From: Kondoa malvinella
Taxonomy: Eukaryota; Basidiomycota; Agaricostilbomycetes; Agaricostilbales; Kondoaceae
Reading direction: 5' to 3'
Assembly (NCBI GenBank): GCA_039545315.1
Contig: BCIM01000006.1
Span: 1,046,986-1,110,985, forward strand
Length of the DNA: 64,000 bases
The notes beneath the pieces are model-generated. The model worked only from the letters and a program-made list of their open reading frames with translations. It was not told the origin of the DNA and made no database searches. A program made the translations under genes and the position numbers. This document shows, one piece after another, positions 1-11,146 of this stretch; the first letter of the stretch is position 1, and the number at the start of each line of letters is the position of its first letter.

Positions 1-191
1 CATTATCTGAAGGCGTCATGGCTCGTATTGCAGAAGCGGTGACTGAGCTTAGCGATAGCAAGAAGCGAACAGAAAGCTGGCAAGCCAATCTCAGAGCAAT
101 GGCTGAGATTAATCGCGCTTTCCGAAAGGCTGCTTTGACCCGATTGGAGCTGTTAGGTGAGGATGATGATGAGGTTGAAGTGGGCAGATGA
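1..191 (+). CDS. 3' end of an unidentified small coiled-coil protein (partial)
   Basis: An open frame enters from the left edge (frame 3) and ends at a TGA at 189-191. It gives about 62 residues rich in Glu, Arg and Ala, with a Trp-Gln-Ala-Asn-Leu-Arg-Ala-Met stretch and an acidic tail (GEDDDEVEVGR). The helical, charged pattern and a Trp-x-x-x-Leu-Arg-Ala motif recall small kinetochore proteins such as the DASH subunit Dad2. However, the spacing between the motif's Ala-Val and Trp is about twice the usual, so I do not assign it. The 5' part lies outside the window. The stop is 230 bp before the start of the nuclear basket gene, on the same strand. Confidence 0.45.
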   Translation, partial: LSEGVMARIAEAVTELSDSKKRTESWQANLRAMAEINRAFRKAALTRLELLGEDDDEVEVGR

Positions 192-421
192 GGAGAGGAC
201 AAGCTGGACTTGATTGACAGTGTATATGATGTTTCGCCTATCGGGTTCGTGGATGTACTATTTGATCATCATACTGTACATTGCATTGCATCCTCGTCCG
301 ACTACACTGGTTGCGACAATAGGCCGGTCTCCCGACTCGACACTGACACGGAATGAAATGCATGTTTGTCTCACAGAGCAACTTTCTCAATCTTTCGCCT
401 GTGGCTCCCTTCTAGCAGGCT

Positions 422-3400
422 ATGGAGGTTGACGAAGTCGATTATTCTGCAGCCCAGTCTCTGCAGATAGACGATATCGACGAGGCTTTCTCGACAAACG
501 AGCCTGAAGCGAGTGAACCTGTTGCTGAAATTCCACAAGGCAATGAAGGGGAAACAGATGAATTAGCACCTTCGCCTATCCCTTCTGGGGCAATGGCACC
601 TCGTTTCGAGGCCCTCACGCCGAAAACAGACGACGAATGGCAAGGCATACAAGATCAGCCTTCGCAAGTCGAGCAGTCGAGCTCTGAAGGAGATCTAGCT
701 GCACTTAGAGAGGTCGTGGTCAAGCTACAGGAGGATGCGAATCAGACTGGTGAGCTAGGTTGTGTTGGCCTTATGCATCTCTCGCTCATGTGTTTTGACC
801 AAAAGAATTGCAACATGATGAAGCCCTGCACGACTTGGGAACACGTATCACAGAACTAGAACAATCGCTCGAAAGCACAAAGTCTGCCCTGGAAACTTCT
901 GAAGGCCGTGAAGCTGCTCTGTTAGCGGAAAACGATAGCTTGAAAGCTGAAGTTGAAAGCCTTAAATCTCAATCACAAGGCTCTAATGTACAACAAGAGA
1001 CCAGTCGCACTACTCTGGAGCAAAGCGAGAAGGAAAAGAGAGAATTGCTTTCCGTTGTCGAAAGGCTAGAGGCAGACAAGACTCAGCTTGATGGTACGCA
1101 ATGTTTGGAGTCCATAGTCTGATCGCCATTGACCGCGTTTATAGATACTCTGCAAGGCTTGAGAACATCCCACTCAGCAACTCTCGCTTCGATGCGGCAA
1201 CTCGAATCCAGCCTCACCTCATCGAATGACTCTGAGCGAAACGCTCGACTCCGCTTGCAAAGCATCGAATCAGAGCTCAACATCGTCATCAAAGATAGAG
1301 ACTGGCACAAGACAGAACTCGAAGAGCGAGAGAACCAGTACAAATCCTACCGCGCCGAAAAACATGCTCAAGTCGTCAAGCTCCAAACCTCGCTCGAGAC
1401 TGCGCAACGTGAAGCAGAGACCTCTACAAATGCTCTGACAAGTCTTCGTGCTTCCCATGCTTCACTGGAAACCCGCTTGAACGATTCTCTGGCGAAATGC
1501 CAAGACGTATCGACGAGATTCGCAGATGCAGAGATTGGCTTCCGAGATGACATTGCTGCCCAAAAGAGACTTTGCACCTTGCTAGAAGAGCGTGATGCCA
1601 AAGCTACAAAGAGACTGGATCAAGTCGAGCAAGAGTGGAAAGAGGCCAGAGATGAGATCGAGGAGCGCGAACGTACTTTTGTTGAAGAGCTAGAGAAGGA
1701 GAAGGAGCGTGGCGATACTCTCGAAGAGCGGCTGAGAGAAGCTAGGGAGTTGAATGAGCGGAGAGCAATGGGCATGGAAGCTGACGAAGAGATGCAAGAC
1801 CAGACCTTCGGCCCAAGCGATGCTTCCCCTAGACCGACCTCACATCTTCTTTCGACTCCGAACGTCGGCATGTCGCTTGCTAATGGACGTCCTAACAACT
1901 CTGCCATGGCTCTGTCACCAGCGGCTCATCTCGCCTCGCGCTTGCAAAAATCTGGAAGAAGCTACACGGAAGTCTACTCTGACTATGTTCGCATACAAAA
2001 CGAGCTAGCTATGGAGAAGGCAGAAGTCAGACGTTTGGGCGAATGCTTGACTGCTGTCTTGTCTGATATCGAGGACCGGGTAAGCTTACTCAATGGAATC
2101 ACTGCGCAACTAACGATTTGCTCTGATAGGCACCTCTCATCCGCGAACAACGCTCTGAATACCAAAGAGCAACAGAAGAATGTGCTGAACTCTCCGCGCA
2201 ACTTGCTCAGATCATGGAAGAGCGTGACTCAGCCGAGCGTCAGCTTACTAGCACTAACCTCGACATCGATAATTACAAGCGCGAGAATACGATCTTGTCT
2301 CAACAGCTGCGTGATCTGGGACGCCAGACTCGCGAATTGATCCGCATCGTAGCAATTCACGATGATCCTTCGATACAAGATCGCTCGGTCAATGAACCAG
2401 ACTTTGAAGAAGAGATGGCCACTCTCGCTGCGGTTGGCGATATCTCAGATACAGATGCCATCATTGACGCCAATCTTGTCACTTTCCGCTCCGTAACTGA
2501 ATTGCAAGCGCAGAATCAGAAGCTTCTACGTATCACCAGAGATCTAGGTCGCAAGATGGAAGAGCAAGATCGGACACTTCGAGAGCGTGTCGAGCGCACC
2601 GAGAATGAAGCGATCAACGAAGCCCACCAGGTCATTTTACGCTTGCGCGAAGAACTCGAAACTGGTCGTCGACAGCACGAAGGCGCTGTTCGAGAGCGAG
2701 AGATGCTGCGCAAGCTACTGGCGCAAGCTTCACCACAAAACGGAAGGTCGAATGGCTACAGCGATCCCTCAGCCGATACAGAAGCTCTTAGCGACCTCCG
2801 ACGCATGCTTGCTGAGCAGCAATCGACGCATGAAGCCTATCGCACGGAGATGACTACCGATCTGAACCGCTTGAACGAAGATCTTAACAACGCGCACAGT
2901 GATGCAAGGAACTGGGAAGTCCAGGCTGCGAAGGCTAATGCTCAGATCGAGTTCCTGAGAGGTGAGATCTGTGTAACATCCTCCACGAGTAACGCCAACC
3001 TCTTTCCCGTATTACAGACCGACTACAGCTTGCCAACGACACTACCGCTGCAAAGGGTCGCGAAGCGGTGGAACTCAACAAGACCATCGAGCGACTGCAA
3101 AGCTCTTTAGCTCGTCAAGAAGACGCGGTCTACCAAGTCAATGAACAAGTCATGTCCCTACGAAGCGAACGAGACCGCGTCAAGAACGACCTGCGTAACT
3201 TGCGATCCGAGCGAGAAGTCTGGAAGGTAAGATGGAGCCTTCGCATATAGCACCAAGCTTAACAATCGACGAGCAGAACACCGAAGCTAGACTCACGGCT
3301 GAGAACAGCTCACTTGGCACTGAACGCTCCCAGCTGTCAGACCTTATGCGCAACCTGCAGACCATGCAGCACGAGATCGAGCGTGCTTCAGGAGAAACGC

Positions 3401-6400
3401 GCAGCCGCTTGGAAGAGCAAGTAACCAGACTCGAGTCTCAGCTGTATGTCTTCGTCTCTGGTTCGAGAGTCAGCCAGTTAACAAAAAGACAGGGATGACT
3501 CGCGGGGTCGATTGAACCAGGAGATGGAGACTCATCGTCAACTGGTTCTGCGACGTGAAGTTGAAGGCAAAGAGGCACAAGAGCGTATTGACAAGCTAGT
3601 AAGGGTTCAATCGCGCGTCGCCGAATTGCTCTAATAGCTCCGGCAAAGACAACACAACTATCTTCTGAGCACGAACAGCTCAGTGTGGCTCGAAACACTC
3701 AGGCTCATCTACAACAACGAGTCGATGATCTGTCGGCAACAATAGCTGCTAAAGAAGAGAAGCTTGCTGTGTACGAAGGGCGAAGCGGCGCCGCCCGTGG
3801 CGTACCTGATTCAAGCCTCACACGTGAACAGCAGCTCGAGATCGAGCTTGCTGAGCTACGGTCAGTCAAGCCTGATGTTTGTGCTGCTCGAGGCTGACGC
3901 GACATCCGCAATATACAGAGGCCAACTGCGTGCAGCTCAGGTTGAAGCCAAGCAAGCGAAAGAGCACGCCGAACAGTACCACTCAATCTCGTCGGCGACT
4001 GAAGAAGCTCTGGCTGACCTGACGGCTACTTACGACCAATACAAAGCTTCCACTGAATCAAGTCTTGCTAGCAAGGATGTAAGCATTCCAAAGTATCGTC
4101 CTGATCTCGGTCTGATGGCCCTCGTATAGTCTGAATTGTCTATGCTGCAAGAGAAGGTCCACTCGCTCTCCAATGATCTTACACAAGCTAGCACCGAAAA
4201 CTCAACTTTGCACGAAGACTTTGCCCGGCAAAAGAGAGACTTGGAAGAGCAGATCCGCAATATCGAACAATCGACCACACACATCCGCGAATCGGAAGCC
4301 CAAGCGAAGGCAGCCGAGAGTGCAGCAAGAGTCGATCTTCAAGCTCAAGTACGTCTTGCGACAGAAGCTCACGAGAAATACGAGCGAGAGCTTGTTGCGC
4401 ACGCCGATGATGTCAAAGCCCTCGCCCAAGTCAAGGAAGAACTTTCTAGTGTCCGAACTACATCGCAAGAGCTGCGACAAGCCGCCGAGACCGCTGAAGC
4501 TAATCTATCGGCTTCGAAGGCAAGCTGGGCAAATCAGTCAGCAGCGCTGAATAAAGAGTTGGATGACCTCAGAACCCGGTATGATGAGTCTGTAGCGTTC
4601 GAGATTAGCTGTATTGATGCTTTTCCCTATAGACACCAAGACTTGCGATCGCAAAACGCAACCCTGCACCAACATCTCGAAAGCGTTTCCGCTCAGGCGG
4701 CCAAAATCCAGCACGCCTCTGTCTCGGAACCATCTGCTACCGCGACTGCGGATTCTGACTCGGAAGGCCAGCTCTCCAAAGTCGTCCACTATTTACGCGG
4801 TCAACAAGAGATTCTGGAGCTCCAGTTGCAGATCGAAAAGCAAGAGAAGGCTCGAATGACAGCACGACTAGAGAGCGTTGAGCGTAACCTCGACGAGGCT
4901 AGAGCTCGCTTGACAGAAGTGCGTGACTTTGCGATCGGTCGCAGTACACCATCCTAACTTCGTCCACAGGAGCGCAACCAGGCAGGCGACTCGGCCGCTT
5001 ACCAAGCTCAACACAACGAGCTGCTGGCCAAGATCAATCAGCTCAATGTCTTGCGCGAGTCGAATGAGACCTTGCGTTCAGAAAGCGAGAAACACCAACG
5101 AAGGGCCAGATCATTGGCCGCACAAGTTCAATCCCTAGAAGACCAACTCAGTCCGCTTAAAGAACAAGGCGCGATTCTGCAAGCCGAAGTCTCCGCACGA
5201 GACGCTCAAATCAAGCTGCTTGAACAAGACAACGCTAGGTGGAAAGCGCGCAACGAACAAGTCTTAGCGAAATACGAGCGAATTGATCCGGCCGACCTTC
5301 AAAACCTGAAACAAGAGGTACAAGAGTTGCAAACGGCACTTGAGACTCAACGTAACGCCGTCAGCACCGCTGAAGCTACCATCAGTGATCTACAATCGAA
5401 AGCTAGCGAGCTTGACGCCATGCGAACCGAGCGCGATAGCTTGCAAGTGGAACTATCCGCACTTGCGCAGGAATCGGCGTCACGGGCAGCTGAGGTCAGT
5501 CAGCAGCACCTGCCATGTCGATGACCCCTGATTGTGTGGTTCAGTCATCTCAGCAAGCTCTACAGATGGACAATCTACAGCAGAAGTTCGAAAAAGGGCA
5601 GGAGCGATTCAGGTCTATCCAGACCACAGCAAAAGCGCAACGTGCAGAAATCGCAGACCTCAAAGAGCAATTGGCGACAACAAGTGCAGACTTGGAATCA
5701 GCGAAAGCTAGCGAGGGACAAGTTTCAGCTGACCAGCAGGCTGCCACCGATGTGCGTCAATCTCATAGCTTGATGCAAAACACCATTGCTGATCCTATAC
5801 CGCTCAGTCAAACAAGGCTCGCGTGACCGAGCTGGAAGCGGAATTGGTGAGTTCACTTGCCGGCTTACCAGATCGAGGCTGATTTTTGAACCAGTCTGCA
5901 TTGCGCGGCACATCGACTACACTACAGTCTGAAAGAGACCAGATCAAAAAGGATCTTGAAGATGCCCGCAAGCAGGTAGAGGAGGCACGAAATATGGCGA
6001 AAGACGCATGCAAAGAGGCCGAATCGATACAACGGCAGCTCGCCGAAGCAAAAGACAATAAACCAGCTGCAAGCGAGGAAGTCATCAACGCAGAGGTGGA
6101 GAAACGTCTTGCCCAGTCTAGCCTACCGGCATCCGCAGAAAGCGGTGATTCAGAAGAGGCACGCCAACAACAAATCGCCGCAGCCCAAGAGAGCATCATC
6201 AAAGAGCGCACTCGCGCAGTAGACGAAGCGGTCACGCGATTGAAGAGCGAACATGAGCAGTCCCTGAGCGCGATTCGGTCTCAAATGGAAGAACAGAAGA
6301 GTAGCGCACTGACAGCAGCTCATGAACAGAGCTCGTCCGATCAATCCCAAGCCATTGCAACGGCTGTCAAAGAGGCTACAGCAGAACTGCAGAAGAAGCT

Positions 6401-7214
6401 ATCAGAGGTCGAATCAACGCACCAGACCCAGGTGAATTCTACAAAGAAGCAAGTCGCCGACCTAAACAAAAAGCTCGAAGAACTCCAGAATCGCGAAAAG
6501 GAGCTCATCTCGCAACAAGAAGAGTTGAAGAAGGTCAAAGGTAGTATTGCGGAACCTGAGCAACCTGCCATCGATGTTGAAGCAGTTGTCCAAGAACGCC
6601 TTACCGCTGACCGAAAAGCTCAGCAAGCCCAACATGAAAAGGCGCTCGCAGAAGAGAGAAAACAACATGAGGCTGTCTTGGCAGACAAAGTCGCTGCCGC
6701 GAGCAAGGAAGGCGCGAGCAAGATCAGCACCTTCAAATCGCAACTGGATCGGACTCGAGCAGAGAATGCAAAGCTGAAAGCTCAGATTGAAGCAGGCAAA
6801 AAGGAGGCCGGATCTGTTCCAACAGCCAGTACCAGCACAGCCAAACCCTCAGACATTCCTCCTGCTCCTACCCCAACAAGTGCAATCACCATCAAAGGCA
6901 AAGCATCCGACATTCCTCCAGCACCTGTCCCGGTCAGATCTGCAGCAAAAGCAAAAGCAGCTGGCGACGCGAGTGAGGTTCCTTCACCTCATATTGGCAT
7001 CCGAGGCAGAGGTCAATCGAATCGCGCGCGCCGAGGAGCCGCAGGGCAAGCCAGAGGCGGTGGCCGGCCAGGATTGATGCAAGTTGTCGCAGCAGCCGCA
7101 GCAGCAAACGCAGATCAATCAACGGCTTCGCCACCACCTCCTACACCGCCGGCGAAGAGGCAGCGAGAAGATGGGGAAGTGAGCGATTCGGATGCAAAGA
7201 GGCCCAGAGCTTGA
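422..7214 (+). CDS. Mlp1/TPR-type nuclear basket nucleoporin
   Basis: A very long coiled-coil protein of the Mlp1/Mlp2/Nup211/TPR type, which forms the basket filaments on the nuclear face of the pore and acts in mRNA export quality control. I rebuilt 15 exons with introns at 750-805, 1094-1144, 2080-2129, 2962-3017, 3227-3276, 3444-3492, 3599-3648, 3861-3918, 4079-4129, 4579-4632, 4919-4969, 5495-5544, 5752-5807 and 5847-5894 (48-58 nt each). The frame closes exactly and gives 2,020 residues, matching family size (about 1,840-2,360). Residues from ~100 to ~1,830 are almost unbroken heptad coiled coil. The tail is low complexity, with a duplicated SDIPPAP motif, an Arg/Gly-rich segment, an Ala run and a basic end (KRQREDGEVSDSDAKRPRA), as in TPR tails. 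The ATG at 422 is preceded by an in-frame TAG. Yeast has two paralogues, so I give no symbol. Confidence 0.9.
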
Positions 7215-7438
7215 AATGCTCTGCTTGTAGATAGCATGTAATACTAGTACGGTTGAGGGGGACTTTGACAGTTCCCCATCTATTCGTATTTCATTTGACC
7301 ATGACTGAGACTCAACGTAACTCTACAAGCATGCTATATACGTATGGATGTTCTGAAAGACCCTTGAGCTTGAGTTTTGCGTGACGTGCATAGAAAAGAT
7401 GGACAATGAAAAGAACCGATGACGACCAGAGATGCCTG
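7215..7438. other. convergent intergenic tail region
   Basis: A 224 bp spacer between two stop codons facing each other (nucleoporin on plus, kinase on minus). It should hold both 3' UTRs and polyadenylation sites. No conserved open frame or RNA gene is visible. Confidence 0.6.
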
Positions 7439-10400
7439 CTATTTGAACAGTTTCGAGATGATATGCTTGAAGCCGTGCTTTTCTTGAGATTGAGACAGCG
7501 TGCTTGGCGTGGGAGTCTTTGGCCTAGACATGAACTTTGACCGGAGAGAAAAGGCCGATTTTGTGGATGAAAACGAAGGTCGGGCTGCAGTTTCTTCGCT
7601 GAAGTCGCGCGAGAAGTCACAGGATCTATGCAAGGTAGTCAGTCAGTGCATGCTTGCAGACAAGGCGCGACAATCTGACTCACCTGCGAAGGATTTCTCG
7701 ATTGTCAAAGCTTGTGCCGCGGAAGCTTTTTGTTTCGAGGAGGTCATTGCGCAAGATCGGTCCTGCGCGAGCCGTGGGTGCTGTTTGGAAACGCAATTCG
7801 GTAAACGGTGTCTGCTGAACGACTCTTGGGACTGTCGGCAGAGGACTTGTGACTCTGCGAGGAGTTGCTGTAGAGGCTGCTTTGCGAGTCAACCAGAAGC
7901 CAAGTACATGAGAATGCGCTCACCCGAAGCTACAGAGGACCTGCTGTTAATAGAGCCGGACTTGGCTGGCAGCGCAGGTGGAGTGTCGGAATGTACAGCA
8001 TTACGCTTGTCGTTATTGATGATGAAGGAAGGCGTCAGCGAAGCTCGCATTGCTGTTGCAGACTTTAGCAGGTTGGCATAAGCATACCGACAGCACGTAC
8101 CTTCTTGAACCGACCCAGTGGGCGCAGTGAACGAACGAGCTCTTGTCTTCAGAGGAACTTCTGCCCTATTGCTTTGTGGCGTGCCTTTGACCTTGAGAGA
8201 TCTAGCAGATGCCGGACGGAACGGAGAGCTGCGTCGTTCTTCTTCGCTATAGCTTTTCCTGGCCTCATTGACAATCGACTGCAGTTTGGCGGAGAATTCC
8301 TGAGCTTTGTCTGTCCTATTGTCGGTATTGTCTGCTTGTCGAGATTCACCCGAAGAACCACCTATAACAGCTCATAAGCTGAAAATTCACATCTGTAATT
8401 AAAAAGGCTTACTCTGATCTGCCGTGGCACTGCAAGACTCTATTGATTCGCCATCGACCATTGAGAAAGAAGAGCTTGGTCTGGAAGTAGTGTCGCGCGA
8501 TCGGCTGACGGATTTTGAGCGTGTCAGAGCAGATGCCAAAGTGTGCAATGACAAAGAAGAGCTTTTGGTAGACAGAGTTCGACGAGGCTTGTGAAGCCGG
8601 CTCGGCTTGTTGGTAAGTCGAGTGACTTCGGGCGAAGATAGAGCAGAAGTGGTGCTTTCGCTTAGTCTTGTCGGCATGATATCGCCATATGGTTCTAGCC
8701 TTCCCATCAGCACTGCGCCATAAAGCAGGAATCATACGCACTGTCTCCTCCTTTCTTCACCAGAGAAAGAGTACCAGCAATGGGTACAGCAGGAGGGCTC
8801 AATAGCTCTTGTGTCGTATCTTCTACGGCTCGCAGAGAAGGAACAGGGGGCATATAGTCCTTGTTAGGGGTCGATGGACGATAAGCCGTAGAAAAGCTGA
8901 GAGAAGAAGTGCGATCCGGCTTCCGTTTGTCTGCCTTGACCTCATAACGTACAGGAGTGTTTTCGTTGGTTATATCGGGAACTTTGGGGCGCCTGGCAGA
9001 AGAAGGCGTGGACACTTGAATGCGAGGCTGAGTGCGACCTGGTGTTCGAGGAGTAGAAGGCAAGGAAGGTGCGACAGCATTTGCGGGCGCTACAAATTGA
9101 CGCGTAAGCCTCTGCTCGAGAGCGTCATGGATATCTAGAACTGACCTTCATCACGATATACTTTGACCGGAACAGCTTTCCTTTTTGGCGTTGAAGGTGA
9201 ACTCGCCACAGTCTTCAACTGGCGTCCAGAGCTGCGTGGGGTCTGGCAGAGGGAGTTGCTGGAGATCTCGCCGAGCACAGGAGTATACGAAGTAGGGCGA
9301 GCGGCCAAAGACAAGGTGGACTTGGATTCGGCACACAGGGAGCCATGATTTGCTGCACGTCGTCAGAATCTGCCTACCCTAAGCGTGCAAGAGAAGAGCT
9401 TACCCAGCTTTGGTCGACGCGCCGGCTTGAGACTGGCGAAGAATTCATGCTCTTCTGCTTGGGCGCAAGTTTGGATCCGAATGTCGACATCCGATTCAAC
9501 CATTTGTGAAATCAAGCTGGCAAAAGAAGGAGAGATGTTGTGCTCGCCGTAGAATCGGTTGGTCAGAGTACGTTGATAATAGACCTCCAGCGCTTCTTTG
9601 GTGAGAAATTCCTCTGACGAGTCTGCTTCGAATGGAGTACGACCAACGCAAATCTCATACATCGAGACGCCCAGAGACCAGATATCAGCGAGCCTTTCGT
9701 CGTGATCACGTCCTTTGGCACGTTCTGGTGAAAGGTATTCTGGCGCTGCACAAAGCACATGTTAGAGCCGCCGATCATACATAGTGAACACTTACTGCCC
9801 CAGCTCAGGGATGACCTGAAAGGTACTTTGCCTTCCTCGATTGCGCCAAGAGATGAGACAGATGCGAAGCCAAAGTCACACAGCTAGGGAAGTCTCATCA
9901 AGGCCGCTTGAAAATGGATGTAAAGACATACCTTGGGAACATCAGTCTCGGAAAGTAAGATGTTGCTCGGCTTGATATCGTTATGAGCTACTCCTAGCGT
10001 GTGAAGGTAGCCTGATTTCGAGATGAGCAAAAAGAAAACATTGCGAAGCGCGGACTTGCCGACAGCGGATATCAATTGCTTAAAGTAGACCTTTGCTTTG
10101 CTTTCTGGCAATTCTACCGGTATAAGACGTGGATGATAGTCCATTACGACAAGGGCGTAGCTCGGAGTAATGACAAAATCGGTGAAGTTGACTAGATTCG
10201 GGTGAGGATGGTGCTTGAAAGACCTGAGGATCTGCCACAAAGTCAGCATGAATCTAGCTGTGTAGCTGCCAGAATCACCTTGAACTCGTTCCACAAGCTC
10301 CTGACGCGAGCAGCAGTCGTGCTGGTCTTGCTGCGATGCACTAGCTTGACCGCGACGACTGCGTTGGTAGCTCTCCCTTCACATTTCCATACTGATCCCC

Positions 10401-10717
10401 ACATGCCATAGCCAACCTCTTCGACTGAACGTAGAGTCAGTAAATGCACGGACAGAAGAAGTAAACAACTCACTGAATTGATATTTGGAAGCTAATTCGG
10501 TGTCTGTCCAGGAGAAAATGTCCTTGGACTTGCTTTCAAGCTTGGTAGCGAGCGAAGGAGAAGGCAGCGCGCTCGAGCAGCTTTTGGACAGGTCGTGATT
10601 CGCATAGGGCGAAGTCGGTGCCGTGAGATGGGCAGATTTGGGAGTAGTTGGCACTTGCAGGACAACAGAAGTTGCCTCCAATGCAGACTCTGCAGCCATT
10701 TGCTCTGCATAGCTCAT
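7439..10717 (-). CDS. Ser/Thr protein kinase with long disordered C-terminal tail
   Basis: The start ATG is at 10715-10717 (MSYAEQMAAES) and the stop at 7439-7441; roughly 900 residues after removal of about ten short introns. The kinase domain has a glycine loop (VGYGMWGSV), catalytic lysine (VAVKLVH), catalytic loop in the form HNDIKPSN (HND instead of HRD), DFG (LCDFGFA), APE (GAPEYLSPE) and DIWSLG. All key residues are present, so it should be active. The tail, from about 9400 down to 7439, is Ser/Pro/Arg-rich with many SP/TP sites and ends in a short basic helix (HGFKHIISKLFK). The subfamily is not certain. One intron inside the catalytic core (10012-10059) is GC-AG and also in frame. 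The exon junction near 8700-8760 is not settled: the obvious donor would leave an intron of only 29 nt. Confidence 0.82.
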
Positions 10718-11146
10718 TGCTTGGATTGTTTTGACCGAATGAAAAAGGCAGCTTAGCCTGAAGTGTAGAGTGAACGATAGAAAAGTCCAAGAAGAGTGAA
10801 GGCTGGTGCAAGAGAGACTGGCACGCAACGCTGCTTTGGAGCACAAATGCAAAGAAAACAAAACATCCGGTCACCCGCTAGCACAAATGGACAGACGACA
10901 TAGGAAGACATTGTGTGAAACGCGATCTTTGCACGAAGGAGTCTGAAGGGCTACCTCAGTCAAGGGGAGATAGAAACAGAAGGCTTCAGCGACGAATCAC
11001 GATTCTGACTCAGATCTAGAAGCGGTGATTTGGCGGGTCAAAGAAAAAAAAATAGAGGTGAAGTTGAGTCTGGCGGCGGAAGAGGAAGTCAAAGCAAGTA
11101 GACAATGGTCACAGAGATGCACTATCTACAATGCACTTATTTTACA
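10718..11146. other. intergenic spacer / kinase promoter
   Basis: 429 bp between the kinase start and the stop of the carboxypeptidase gene, both on minus. It should contain the kinase promoter and 5' UTR and the carboxypeptidase 3' end. I see an A-rich tract around 11040-11056 and no convincing gene. Confidence 0.5.

Noticed and set aside
1..191. DASH subunit Dad2 as identity of the first gene
   Set aside because: The Ala-Val to Trp spacing is about 14 instead of 7 residues; resemblance too weak to name it.
3444..3492. tRNA-like GGTTCGAGAGTC box
   Set aside because: It lies inside an intron of the nucleoporin gene; no matching A box or cloverleaf could be drawn.
8401..8741. Separate short genes between the kinase domain and 7439
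   Set aside because: Splicing connects these frames into one Ser/Pro-rich kinase tail with proper donors and acceptors, so I treat them as a single gene.
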